Of a DNA stretch of 37,962 nucleotides, positions 10,633-17,695 are shown piece after piece. Every line of letters begins with the position of its first letter. Positions within the stretch are counted from its first letter, which is position 1. The notes beneath the pieces are model-generated. The model was not told where the DNA came from. It saw nothing but the letters and a program-made list of their open reading frames with translations, and ran no database searches. Origin of the DNA: Blastococcus sp. (GTDB lineage: Bacteria > Actinomycetota > Actinomycetes > Mycobacteriales > Geodermatophilaceae); assembly GCA_025965715.1 (NCBI GenBank), contig JAOPWJ010000195.1, positions 1 to 37,962 of the forward strand. Reading direction: 5' to 3'. A program made the translations under genes and the position numbers.

Positions 10633-11136
10633 TCAGCCGCGCCCCTCGATCTGGTTCAGCGACAGCGGGGGCCCGACGATGTCGTTCCCGTGGCGCCGGC
10701 CGGCCGCTGTCAGCCCGGGCACGTCCGGCATCGACGGCTCGGGCAGCCCCGGGCCTTCCGGAAGCCGGCCGACCTCCTCCACGAAGGCCTCGAAACCGCC
10801 GGGGGTGGTGAGCTGCAGGCCGTGCACCGGGCCTCGGGAGACGACGAACACATGCGGGACGCCGCGTGGCAGGAAGGCGAAGTCACCAGGGCCCGTCGTC
10901 CAACGTTGGTCGCCGCACTCGACGACCATCTCGCCGTCCAGCACGTAGAACATCTCGTCCTCGGCGTGGTGCACGTGCCGGGGAGGACCGAACCCCTCCG
11001 GCGCCGACCACTCGATCACGGTGAGCGCCCCCCCGGTCTCGGCCCCTCCCGCCTTGACGGTCATGCGCGTGTCGAGGAACCACCGGGTGTTTCCGACTCC
11101 CGCCCCCAGGACGTAGCCAGATCCGTCGGAGCTCAT
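10633..11136 (-). CDS. Cupin-domain protein
   Basis: This 167-aa single-domain cupin has both metal-binding motifs. The first is HVHHAEDEMFYVLDG, giving the HxH...E ligands, and the second is the PRGVPH segment with the fourth His. Such small cupins are metal-dependent dioxygenases, isomerases or sensors; no substrate can be assigned. Its ATG overlaps the TGA of the VOC gene (ATGA), so it is translated from the same mRNA. The pair is divergent from a TetR gene, suggesting an inducible two-enzyme module acting on an aromatic or electrophilic small molecule (inference). The C-terminal 25 residues (after GLTAAGRRHG) are an extension beyond the cupin fold. Confidence 0.8.
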   Translation of the reverse strand: MSSDGSGYVLGAGVGNTRWFLDTRMTVKAGGAETGGALTVIEWSAPEGFGPPRHVHHAEDEMFYVLDGEMVVECGDQRWTTGPGDFAFLPRGVPHVFVVSRGPVHGLQLTTPGGFEAFVEEVGRLPEGPGLPEPSMPDVPGLTAAGRRHGNDIVGPPLSLNQIEGRG

Positions 11137-11540
11137 GTCGCCGTCCCGTCGTCGTGCCGTTCGATGGTGTAGAGCCGGACCTCGATGCCGTCCGGGTCGT
11201 GCAGGCCGGCCAGGACCCAGCCCTGGTGGCCGCTCAGAATTCCCCCGTGCGGCTGGCCGAGGGCGTCGAGCCGGGACGCCCATGCCTCGAGGTCGGCGCG
11301 GGTGGGGACGCCCACGGCGATCGGGTCGAAGCCCGCGAGCGCTGCTGCCCGCTGAGGGTCGAGCCGGGCCGCCAGGCTCACGGTGCCGGTGGGATCGCGG
11401 AGGGCGACGCCCATGAGCACGCCGTCCTCCATGAACTCGACGTCCACCGCGAGACCGAGCACGGCCTGGTACCAGTCGCGGCTGCGGACGACGTCGCTCA
11501 CCGGCAGTTTGACGTGGTGGAAACCGCTCAACGCGGGCAT
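11133..11540 (-). CDS. VOC (glyoxalase/dioxygenase superfamily) protein
   Basis: This 135-aa protein has the paired beta-alpha-beta-beta-beta fold of the VOC superfamily. The N-terminus FHHVKLPVSD carries the first metal His, WYQAVLGL is family-typical, and the C-terminal DPDGIEVRLYT supplies the conserved Glu. Members include glyoxalase I, extradiol dioxygenases and fosfomycin or bleomycin resistance proteins; which one applies is not evident. GAGG lies 5-6 nt before the ATG at 11540; in-frame sequence upstream overlaps the TetR promoter and is not coding. It is first in a coupled operon with the cupin. The palindrome at 11563-11580 lies 23 bp upstream, so TetR repression is likely. Confidence 0.8.
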   Translation of the reverse strand: MPALSGFHHVKLPVSDVVRSRDWYQAVLGLAVDVEFMEDGVLMGVALRDPTGTVSLAARLDPQRAAALAGFDPIAVGVPTRADLEAWASRLDALGQPHGGILSGHQGWVLAGLHDPDGIEVRLYTIERHDDGTAT

Positions 11541-11562
11541 GGCGACCTCACGACGACCATTT

Positions 11563-11580
11563 GCTAGAGCTACCTCTAGC
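11563..11580. promoter_or_regulatory. Probable TetR operator between divergent genes
   Basis: GCTAGAG, a CTAC spacer and CTCTAGC form a perfect 7+7 bp inverted repeat. It sits directly before the TetR -10 box (11582-11587) and 23 bp before the VOC start. Binding would block both promoters. A partial third copy (GTAGAG) lies within the -10. Confidence 0.75.
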
Positions 11581-11581
11581 G

Positions 11582-11587
11582 TAGAGT
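11582..11587 (+). promoter_or_regulatory. Leaderless -10 box TAGAGT of the TetR gene
   Basis: TAGAGT ends 7 nt before the GTG at 11595, and no ribosome binding site is present. The box abuts the operator palindrome. Confidence 0.6.
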
Positions 11588-11594
11588 CCAGTGA

Positions 11595-12254
11595 GTGGAC
11601 GAGGTTGTCAAGGGGCCGGCGACGCGGGCTTCCCGGGCCGATCAGGCGGTAGCGACACGGCGCAGGATCGTCGAGGCGGCCGGGCGGTTCTTCCTCCGGG
11701 ACGGTTACGCGGCGACGACCCTGCAGCAGATCGCCGACGAGGCCGGTGTTGCCGTCCAGACGGTCTACTTCCACTTCGGCAACAAGCGGAGCGTGCTCAA
11801 GGAGCTGGTCGACGTCGTCGCCGTGGGTGACGATCAACCCGTCGCGCTGCTCGACCGCCCCTGGGTCGATGAGTTGCGCACGGCGTCCGGCGGGTCCGAG
11901 ACGGTGGGCCTGTGGCTAGGGGCCAGCAGCAAGATCTTCGGCCGGGTCGCACCCATCCTGCGCATCGTGCGGGACGCCGCGGGCAGCGACCCTGAGATGG
12001 CCGCGCAGTGGGATGTCAACCAGAAGCAGCGCCACACCGCGCACCGAGCGCTGGCTGAGATCCTCGACGCCAAGGGCGCGCTGCGTCCCGGGCTGACGGT
12101 GGACGAGGCCGCCGACATCCTGTTCGCGCTGATCAGCTTGGAGGTCTATGTCCTGCTCACGGTCGAGCGCGGATGGACGCCGGAGCGATGGGAGCACTGG
12201 GCCGCACGCACGGTCGCCGACGCGGTGCTCACGGAGCCGGGTCCGGCCCACTGA
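11595..12254 (+). CDS. TetR-family transcriptional regulator
   Basis: This 219-aa repressor has the classic N-terminal TetR helix-turn-helix: TRRRIVEAAGRFFLRDGY, then TLQQIADEAGVAVQTVYFHF (about residues 17-60). The remaining helical domain should bind a ligand; it is unlike any family whose inducer I could name. It is divergent from the VOC-cupin operon, and the intervening palindrome at 11563-11580 suggests it controls both itself and that operon. The GTG start is supported by the leaderless -10 box 7 nt upstream. Family confidence is high; the inducer is unknown. Confidence 0.9.
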   Translation: MDEVVKGPATRASRADQAVATRRRIVEAAGRFFLRDGYAATTLQQIADEAGVAVQTVYFHFGNKRSVLKELVDVVAVGDDQPVALLDRPWVDELRTASGGSETVGLWLGASSKIFGRVAPILRIVRDAAGSDPEMAAQWDVNQKQRHTAHRALAEILDAKGALRPGLTVDEAADILFALISLEVYVLLTVERGWTPERWEHWAARTVADAVLTEPGPAH

Positions 12255-12374
12255 CGACGGTGGGCAGCTGCACCTCTCCCCCACACCTCTGGCTGCCACT
12301 GCGACCGGATGAGGTGTTCGCGTTCACGGACGACTGGGGGATCGGGGATGTGTCACGAGCTGCCGGATCGGCGC

Positions 12375-12398
12375 GCCGCCGTCCTTGCCGCCGTCCTT
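12375..12398. repeat. 12-bp tandem repeat x2
   Basis: GCCGCCGTCCTT occurs twice head to tail and is followed by a partial third copy, GCCGCCGACC. It lies between the convergent TetR and secreted-protein genes and looks like replication slippage. Confidence 0.6.
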
Positions 12399-12402
12399 GC
12401 CG

Positions 12403-12419
12403 CCGACCGGGACGGTCGG
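12403..12419 (-). terminator. Terminator-like hairpin after the secreted protein gene
   Basis: CCGACCG and CGGTCGG form a perfect 7-bp stem with a 3-nt loop, starting 1 bp past the stop of the minus-strand gene. There is no T-run. Its position between convergent genes makes termination the likely role. Confidence 0.5.
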
Positions 12420-12420
12420 C

Positions 12421-13101
12421 TCACTTGAGCGTGAAGCCGGGCTGGCAGTAGATCGTCGTGTCGCGGGCCACGATGATCTTGGAAGGGTCACCGCATCCCG
12501 GCAGACCGCGCCACCCCTGGAATTTTGAGCCCGGCCCTGCAGTGGCCGTGAGCCGCACCACCGTTCCCACCGCAAAGCTGGCCGAGCAGGTGCCACCCGC
12601 GTTGACACCGACCGTGCAGTTGATGCCGGCCGGCTGCGAGGTGATCGTGCCGCTACCGCTACCACCCCGGATGATCCCGACGCTTCCGCTGGAGAATCCG
12701 GACTGGGTGTGGACGGTGAGAATCGCGTACGTCGTCACGGCCCCCGCGCTGCCGATGATCAGGGCTGACTGGATATTTGTCACGGGCACGGTGGTGACCG
12801 GGAAGGTCGCGCCGGTGGCACCCGCCGGGACAGTGACGCTGGATGGGACTGTCGCCGCCACGATGTCATCGCTGGACAACGCGATCGACAGACCCCCCGC
12901 TGCCGCTGGGGCCGTCAAGGTGACAGTTCCGACCACGGGGGTTCCGCCCACGACGTCGGTGGCGTTGAGCTTCACCGAGGACAGGGCCGGCGTGGACGTC
13001 GGGGTGGCTTGGGACTTGCCACCGGAGGCGAGCGCTGCCGATGGAGCGCTGAGCATCCCCACCACCGCCAGGACCGCCACGAGAACCCGGATACTTCTCA
13101 T
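12421..13101 (-). CDS. Secreted Ig-like / bacterial-repeat domain protein
   Basis: This 226-aa protein has a Sec signal peptide: MRSIRVLVAVLAVVGML, a hydrophobic core, and a cleavage site near ALAS at 24-27. The mature part starts with a Thr/Ser/Pro stretch. An Ig-like module follows at about 40-130 (LNATDVVGG, GTVTLTAPAAAGG, SSVTVPAGATGATF), as in bacterial surface beta-sandwich repeats. A Cys-containing module near 155-220 (INCTVGVNAGGTCSASF, KFQGW) resembles the divergent InlB-B/bacterial repeat. There is no LPXTG, SLH or C-terminal membrane anchor, so the protein is probably released. AAAGGG lies about 10 nt before the ATG. A 550-bp non-coding stretch precedes it. Function unknown; adhesion or cell-surface binding is only a guess. 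Confidence 0.75.
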   Translation of the reverse strand: MRSIRVLVAVLAVVGMLSAPSAALASGGKSQATPTSTPALSSVKLNATDVVGGTPVVGTVTLTAPAAAGGLSIALSSDDIVAATVPSSVTVPAGATGATFPVTTVPVTNIQSALIIGSAGAVTTYAILTVHTQSGFSSGSVGIIRGGSGSGTITSQPAGINCTVGVNAGGTCSASFAVGTVVRLTATAGPGSKFQGWRGLPGCGDPSKIIVARDTTIYCQPGFTLK

Positions 13102-13210
13102 CGAGGTGCGCCCTTTCGTGACCCATGCCGGCCATATGGCTCCTGCCCTTCAGGAAGGAGCCCCGCATCCGCAGAGTCGCACCCTGGGTGGTCGGGCGGC
13201 AGTAGACCTT

Positions 13211-13222
13211 GGTCGTACGACC
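13211..13222. promoter_or_regulatory. 12-bp perfect palindrome
   Basis: GGTCGTACGACC is a perfect palindrome about 110 bp upstream of the secreted protein gene. It could be an operator; no regulator is linked to it. Confidence 0.35.
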
Positions 13223-13229
13223 TTCACCG

Positions 13230-13266
13230 AAGCGCTGCGTGGTCCCAGACGAAAGCGCTGCGTGGT
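13230..13266. repeat. 14-bp direct repeat with a 23-bp period
   Basis: AAGCGCTGCGTGGT occurs at 13230-13243 and 13253-13266, and the bases between the copies are also partly conserved. It contains the palindromic core AGCGCT. Confidence 0.6.
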
Positions 13267-13652
13267 GCCGGACGTCCGCTCCTCCCCTCGCATGCTCCAC
13301 GTCCGACGCGTGGTTCCTGCACTCGCGGCGACACCTGGCGGCGGGCGGTCGACCACGATCCGCCGGGGCCGCCACGCCGATGCGCCCGCCGCAGCTCCAG
13401 CAACCGCGTCCAGCACCGCGCCGGCATCCGATGCGGCCACCCAGCCGGCCGATGCGCCGGCCTGCGAATCCCTCCAGCCCACCGGCCGGACAGGGGGTCG
13501 ACCAGCCATGCAGCGTCTGCCATGACGCAGCCGCTGCGGAGCCGACGACGACTGGGATACCCCTCGGCGGCCACGGCCGACACCGAGAGCGGACGCCGCT
13601 CCCCCACGCTCGACCCCCTGGGCGCGAGAGCCTCATAAGCACTTGCCTTGGG

Positions 13653-13725
13653 TGGGCCCCGTGGGAATCGAACCCACAACCCGCGGATTAAAAGTCCGCT
13701 GCTCTGCCGATTGAGCTAGAGGCCC
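13653..13725 (-). tRNA. tRNA-Lys (anticodon TTT)
   Basis: A 73-nt cloverleaf reads on the minus strand. The acceptor GGGCCTC pairs with GGGGCCC (one T-G pair), the D-arm begins TAGCTC, and the anticodon stem GCGGA/TCCGC encloses CTTTTAA, giving TTT. The T-arm is GTGGG-TTCGATT-CCCAC. The CCA end is not encoded. Confidence 0.97.
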
Positions 13726-13761
13726 CGTACGCGACCGAGTGTCCCAGACGCCTCCGCCGGG

Positions 13762-13860
13762 TCACAGGACGCCGAAGATCAGCAGCAGGATCACGGTCAG
13801 GATCGCGGAGACCATCAGCGACCCGAGGCAGCCGAGCCGGTTGGAGAACAAGAAGAACAT
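13762..13860 (-). CDS. 32-aa single-span membrane peptide
   Basis: This very small open frame starts MFFLFSNRLGCLGSL and continues as one hydrophobic helix to ...LLIFGVL, ending in TGA. After a short polar patch (SNRLG), residues 12-32 form one transmembrane segment. I believe similar ~32-aa peptides occur in other actinobacteria, but I cannot verify that here. It lies 36 bp upstream of tRNA-Lys on the same strand and could share its transcript. A TAATGT box at 13893-13898 may be its promoter. It is easily missed by gene callers. Function unknown. Confidence 0.6.
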   Translation of the reverse strand: MFFLFSNRLGCLGSLMVSAILTVILLLIFGVL

Positions 13861-14069
13861 CGCCCAGCGATGCCCCCGGGGGCGGCGCCTGAACATTACT
13901 CACTGTGCCCTGTATCACCGGAACGTGCAGGGAAGCACCCGATCAGGGGATGCCGGCGTCCCCCAATGACTACGTACGGTCAGCACGCTCCGGTCGGGTG
14001 GCGGGGCCATAGCGCCTGCCACCCTCCCCGCGACAGACTCCGCTCGCGCCCTGCGCGGGCGGCACGACC

Positions 14070-14110
14070 CCGGCCCGGCCGAACCGTTCCCCCCGGGGCG
14101 GCCGGGCCGG
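14070..14110 (-). terminator. Strong hairpin downstream of the DUF2231-Rieske gene
   Basis: CCGGCCCGGCC (14070-14080) and GGCCGGGCCGG (14100-14110) form an 11-bp perfect stem. The 19-nt loop itself contains CCCCGGGG. It lies about 45 bp past the minus-strand stop. On the plus strand a T-rich CTTCTTGG follows, but no plus-strand gene ends there. Confidence 0.55.
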
Positions 14111-14117
14111 CTTCTTG

Positions 14118-14165
14118 GTCCTACCGGCGCCGCGTCCTACCGGTGTCACGTCCTACCGGTGTCGC
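14118..14165. repeat. Three 16-bp tandem repeats across a stop codon
   Basis: Units of 16 bp beginning GTCCTACCGG lie at 14118-14133, 14134-14149 and 14150-14165. The third unit holds the last codons and TAG stop of the DUF2231-Rieske gene on the minus strand, and the other two repeat the same TAG-containing sequence just past the gene end. Confidence 0.85.
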
Positions 14166-15034
14166 CCGGGCACCCGGGCCATCACCCGGCCGGCGTCCAT
14201 GCGCACCTCGAGCTTCTCCTGCGGATTCGCGGCCGGGCCGCGCCGCGGCTGCCCCTTCTCCAGGTCGAACGCCGAGCCGTGCCACGGGCAGACCAGGCAG
14301 TCCTCCCCCGCCACCTTCTCGATCATGCCCTCGTAGAGCGGCCCCGACAGGTGCGAACAGGCGCCGACGAACACATCGACCCGTGTTCCCCGACGGACTG
14401 CCACCAGCGGGACGGCGACACTGCCGCCCTGTCCGGTGCGCAGCGCCGGCCGCCCCTCGGGCAGGTCGTCGAGCGGCCCGAGATCGATCCACTCGGTGGT
14501 CAGCGCCCGGGCCGCCGTCGCGGCGTGCGACGCACCCGAGGACTGGGCGTAGGACATGTGCCCGCCGATCGCCGCCGACCCGCCGGCGATGCCCAGACCC
14601 GAGTAGGAGAGCACCCGCCCGAGCGTGTCACGTCCCTTGCCGCGGGCAGCCAGGGATCCCACGTACAGCCCCAGCGCCGCGATGTTCAGCGTGGCGTGGA
14701 TCGCCCCGAGCCGGCGCACACCCGTTCCCTGCTCCGACCAGTCGGCCGCGCCCGCCAGCGACGCGGGTACGGCCGCGGCGACGCCGGTGCCGATGAGCAC
14801 CGTGGCCGCCGGCCGCATCGACGGAATGGCGTCGAGGAGGCCGGCGGAGACCCAGCTGCCCACCGGCACCTGCACCAGCACCGGGTGCAGCGGATGGCCG
14901 AGCCAGCTGCCGTGCAGGAAGTCCTTCAACGCCTGCGGCTTGAGAGCCCCCTGGACGGCGCGCCGGGCCGGCTCGATCACCTTGTCGAACGCATCCAGGT
15001 CAGCGACGCGGTCGAGGATCCCCATGAGACTCAT
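14153..15034 (-). CDS. DUF2231 membrane domain fused to a Rieske [2Fe-2S] domain
   Basis: This 293-aa protein joins a DUF2231-type membrane domain to a Rieske domain. The first half contains WLGHPLHPVLVQVPVGSW, the usual DUF2231 start with paired histidines, and about four hydrophobic helices up to residue ~165. The second half has both Rieske boxes: C226-S-H228 and C249-P-W-H252, binding a [2Fe-2S] cluster. It probably passes electrons at the membrane; its partner is not in the window. GGGGGG lies about 5 nt before the ATG, with a second in-frame ATG at 15025. The gene ends inside three tandem repeats. The fusion looks genuine, with no frame break between the halves. Confidence 0.85.
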   Translation of the reverse strand: MSLMGILDRVADLDAFDKVIEPARRAVQGALKPQALKDFLHGSWLGHPLHPVLVQVPVGSWVSAGLLDAIPSMRPAATVLIGTGVAAAVPASLAGAADWSEQGTGVRRLGAIHATLNIAALGLYVGSLAARGKGRDTLGRVLSYSGLGIAGGSAAIGGHMSYAQSSGASHAATAARALTTEWIDLGPLDDLPEGRPALRTGQGGSVAVPLVAVRRGTRVDVFVGACSHLSGPLYEGMIEKVAGEDCLVCPWHGSAFDLEKGQPRRGPAANPQEKLEVRMDAGRVMARVPGRHR

Positions 15035-15216
15035 GCCGCCCCCCTACCCGGACGTCGCCCGCCGGAAGCACGGCGACGTCCGCGACCCGCGGCCCCACCC
15101 TCCGTGATCAAGGCCACGGATTCATCCGGGTGACCAGGCATGTTTTTCCCGTGACAAGGGTTGGGCCGAAGAGGAGCCTTGACCATGCTCGCCCACGCTG
15201 CCGAGAGGAGGAGCCC

Positions 15217-15750
15217 GTGACCTGCGCGTCCCTGCTTCGCCTCTCGCCGGCGGCCGCCGAGTTCCTCGGCGACGTGTCGCGTGGTCCGGTGCAGCACGTG
15301 CGGGACGGCGCCGTGCGGGTGACCGCTCGTCTCCGGCGCGACGACGTGGTGGCCCAGTTCGCCAGGTTCGTGCTCGTCGGCGGCATCACCACCGTGGTGT
15401 ACGCCCTGATGTTCATCGCGCTGGGCGACCTGTGGAGCCTCAACTACCTGCCGGCCCACCTGACGGCGACGGCGTTCACGACCGCGCTGGCCAACGAGAT
15501 GCACCGGCGACTCACCTTCCGGGCCGAGGAGCGGGTCAGCTGGCTGTCGGCACAGTGGGAGGCCGGCGGCGTCACCGTGGTCGGCCTGGTCGCCACGAGC
15601 AGCGCCCTTCGCTGGCTGGACTCGGCCACTGGCACGGTGCACCCCGTCGTCCAGGTCGCGGTGGTCGCCGCCGTCACGGCGGTGATCGGCGCGCTTCGTT
15701 TCGTCGCTCTCCGCTGGATCTTCCGCCCGCACGCCCCCGTGCAGGTCTGA
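15217..15750 (+). CDS. GtrA-like membrane protein
   Basis: This 177-aa protein fits the GtrA family, small four-helix proteins thought to flip polyprenyl-linked sugars for cell-surface glycosylation. After a soluble ~45-residue N-terminus, helices lie near residues 50-70 (FVLVGGITTVVYALMF), 80-95, 112-130 and 145-165. The family signature FARFVLVGG followed by a loop and NEMHRRLTFR is present. GAGGAGG lies 6 nt before the GTG at 15217, which decides the start over an in-frame ATG at 15130. It is divergent from the DUF2231-Rieske gene and precedes the phosphoesterase by 60 bp. No glycosyltransferase partner is adjacent. Confidence 0.75.
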   Translation: MTCASLLRLSPAAAEFLGDVSRGPVQHVRDGAVRVTARLRRDDVVAQFARFVLVGGITTVVYALMFIALGDLWSLNYLPAHLTATAFTTALANEMHRRLTFRAEERVSWLSAQWEAGGVTVVGLVATSSALRWLDSATGTVHPVVQVAVVAAVTAVIGALRFVALRWIFRPHAPVQV

Positions 15751-15797
15751 GCAACCTCCTCCCCCCATTTCGTGACGCCGGCAGGCCCGTCGCCTCG

Positions 15798-15803
15798 TAA
15801 CCT
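15798..15803 (+). promoter_or_regulatory. Leaderless -10 box TAACCT
   Basis: TAACCT ends 7 nt before the GTG at 15811. GTGACG at 15772-15777 could be the -35, but at a wide 20-bp spacing. Confidence 0.6.
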
Positions 15804-15810
15804 GACCGGG

Positions 15811-17316
15811 GTGACCGAGCCGACCGATCCCCGACCGTCGCTCTGGGCGCGGCGATCCCGGTTCGTTGGCCGCGGGGCGCTCCGGGTGGTCGTCGCCCTC
15901 GTCGGCGCGCTGCTCGCTGTCGCCGTCTTCGGCCACATCTCCGCACCGATCGGGCCGTTCGACGCCAACCTGGCATTCCGGCCTGTCGGCGGCGGCGCGC
16001 AGGTCGCCGTCCCGCCGCTCGGGTCGCTCTCCGTCGACGTCTACGACGGGCCGCTCCGCCTGGAGATCCAACTGCAGCGCGTCGACCAGGAGCGGGCTCG
16101 GGCCCTGGCCGGCGACCCGGTCCGGCTGGCCGGCGTCGTCAACGAGGTCACCGACGACCTGCACGGCGCCGTGGTCCGGCTGGCGTGGACGACGGCCGGA
16201 CTGGCCCTCGGTGGCGCCGCCCTCACCTCCGTGGTCGTCTTCCGCAGACGGTGGCACGAGCCCCTGCTCGCCGCGGGCATCACCACGGCTTTCCTCGTCG
16301 CGACGGCCGGGATCGGCGCGGCCACCTGGCGGCCGGCGGCGCTCTCCCAACCGACGTACACCGGCCTGCTGGTCAACGCCAACAGCCTGATCGGCAGCGC
16401 CGAGGACATCGCCGCCCGCTTCGACGCCTACCGGGCCTCGCTGGAGGACCTCGTGGCCAACGTCGGCACGCTGTACGCGACGCTGTCGGCGCTGCCGGCA
16501 CCGGGCGGCACCACCGACACGGTGGCCCTGTTGCACGTCTCCGACCTGCACCTGAACCCCGCCGGGTTCGATCTCGTGCGGCAGGTGGTGGACCAGTTCC
16601 AGGTCGACGGCGTGCTCGACACCGGGGACATCACCGACTGGGGCAGTCAGCCGGAGAACCGGCTGATCACCTCCGTCGGCACCTTCGATGTTCCCTACGT
16701 CTACATCCGCGGCAATCACGACTCCGCGACGACCGCCGCCCTCGTCGCGGAGCAGCCCGACGCCACCGTCCTCGACGACTCGTCCGTCACCGTCGCCGGC
16801 ATCCAGATCATCGGGGCGCCGGACCCGCGCTTCACCCCTGACAAGAGCACCGGGGACGACGACGTGGATCAGGACGCCCTGACCGCGTCGGGCCAGGGCC
16901 TCGCCGACTACGCGGGGACGCTCGACCGGCCTCCCTCGATCGCCATGGTGCACGAGCCCGGGCAGGCGGCGCCCCTGGACGGCGTCGTCCCCTTGGTCCT
17001 GGCCGGGCACACCCACGAGCGCGACGTCTCGATGCTGGAGGGCGGGACGCGGCTGATGGTGGAGGGCTCGACCGGCGGCGCCGGGTTGCGCGGGCTGCAA
17101 GGCGACTACCCCGAACCGCTCATGTGCACGGTGCTCTACCTGGACCCGGACACCGGCTACCTGCGGGCCTACGACGAAATCACTCTCGGCGGCCTGGGGG
17201 AGACCGAGGTGACCATCCAGCGCACCGTCGTCCCGCCCGCCGACACCACTCCCGAGACGCCCACCGACGGCACCGCCGGGGAGGGTTCCATCGCTCCCGC
17301 GTCCCCGTCGGACTGA
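15811..17316 (+). CDS. Membrane-anchored metallophosphoesterase
   Basis: This 501-aa protein is a calcineurin-like phosphoesterase with a complete dimetal site: D245-x-H247, G272-D273, GNHD at 301-304, His in MVHEP, and GHTH at 399-402. A first transmembrane helix lies near residues 24-45 (VVVALVGALLAVAVFG) and a second region at ~125-175 has two more. The catalytic domain therefore probably lies outside the membrane. The C-terminal 40 residues are Thr/Pro-rich and disordered. The GTG start is set by the TAACCT box 7 nt upstream. Its substrate (nucleotide, phospholipid or cell-wall phosphate) is unknown. Confidence 0.85.
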   Translation: MTEPTDPRPSLWARRSRFVGRGALRVVVALVGALLAVAVFGHISAPIGPFDANLAFRPVGGGAQVAVPPLGSLSVDVYDGPLRLEIQLQRVDQERARALAGDPVRLAGVVNEVTDDLHGAVVRLAWTTAGLALGGAALTSVVVFRRRWHEPLLAAGITTAFLVATAGIGAATWRPAALSQPTYTGLLVNANSLIGSAEDIAARFDAYRASLEDLVANVGTLYATLSALPAPGGTTDTVALLHVSDLHLNPAGFDLVRQVVDQFQVDGVLDTGDITDWGSQPENRLITSVGTFDVPYVYIRGNHDSATTAALVAEQPDATVLDDSSVTVAGIQIIGAPDPRFTPDKSTGDDDVDQDALTASGQGLADYAGTLDRPPSIAMVHEPGQAAPLDGVVPLVLAGHTHERDVSMLEGGTRLMVEGSTGGAGLRGLQGDYPEPLMCTVLYLDPDTGYLRAYDEITLGGLGETEVTIQRTVVPPADTTPETPTDGTAGEGSIAPASPSD

Positions 17317-17327
17317 CCGTCGCGCCG

Positions 17328-17333
17328 TACTCT
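17328..17333 (+). promoter_or_regulatory. Leaderless -10 box TACTCT
   Basis: TACTCT ends 6 nt before the ATG at 17340. The GAGGG between them is too close to the ATG to act as a ribosome binding site. Confidence 0.55.
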
Positions 17334-17339
17334 GAGGGC

Positions 17340-17678
17340 ATGCCGACGACGTCGACGCACCGTTCCGTCCGGATCACCCCCGTCCTGCTGGCCGGGAGCC
17401 TTCTGCTGGCGCCGCTGACGGGATGCTCGTTCAGCTCGGAGAACGTGTCGTGTTCCGGCAGCACGTGCACGGTGACCTTGTCCGGGAACGGCGCCGAGGC
17501 GGAGATCCTCGGCACCACGCTGACCCTCGGGGGCGTCGAGAACGGCAAGGCATCCCTGAGCGTCGCCGGCGCCAGCGTCTCGTGCGGCGAGGGCGAGACC
17601 GTCACCGCCGGACCGCTCTCGCTGGAGTGCTCGAGCGTCACCGACGACTCGGTGAAGCTGAGCGCCTCGCTCAGCTGA
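17340..17678 (+). CDS. Small lipoprotein
   Basis: This 112-aa protein has a lipoprotein signal: basic start, then VLLAGSLLLAPLTGC, with the lipobox LTGC near residue 24. The mature part is Ser/Gly-rich and beta-strand-like, with four Cys (SCSGSTCTV, VSCGEG, LECSS) that could form disulfides outside the cell. I do not recognise the family. The start is set by the leaderless TACTCT box. It follows the phosphoesterase stop by 23 bp and converges with the next gene, only 17 bp away. Confidence 0.7.
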   Translation: MPTTSTHRSVRITPVLLAGSLLLAPLTGCSFSSENVSCSGSTCTVTLSGNGAEAEILGTTLTLGGVENGKASLSVAGASVSCGEGETVTAGPLSLECSSVTDDSVKLSASLS

Positions 17679-17695
17679 GCCGGCCGCCCCGCGCG

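Larger units (their letters stand above)
13102..13652. other. 550-bp non-coding region upstream of the secreted protein
   Basis: I see no credible gene here; the open frames are low-complexity Ala/Pro/Arg shadows. Near the minus-strand gene it holds a possible mRNA hairpin, GGCTCCT at 13138-13144 pairing with AGGAGCC at 13156-13162. Further out are a 12-bp palindrome and a near-tandem repeat (separate entries). Confidence 0.5.

Noticed and set aside
13209-13691. Plus-strand frame with a CSVCH (cytochrome c-like) motif
   Set aside because: The frame runs into tRNA-Lys, is low-complexity, has no signal peptide and the single CxxCH is likely chance.
15031-17100. 689-aa open frame on the minus strand
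   Set aside because: It is antisense to the GtrA and metallophosphoesterase genes and has only low-complexity Asp/Arg/Gly content.
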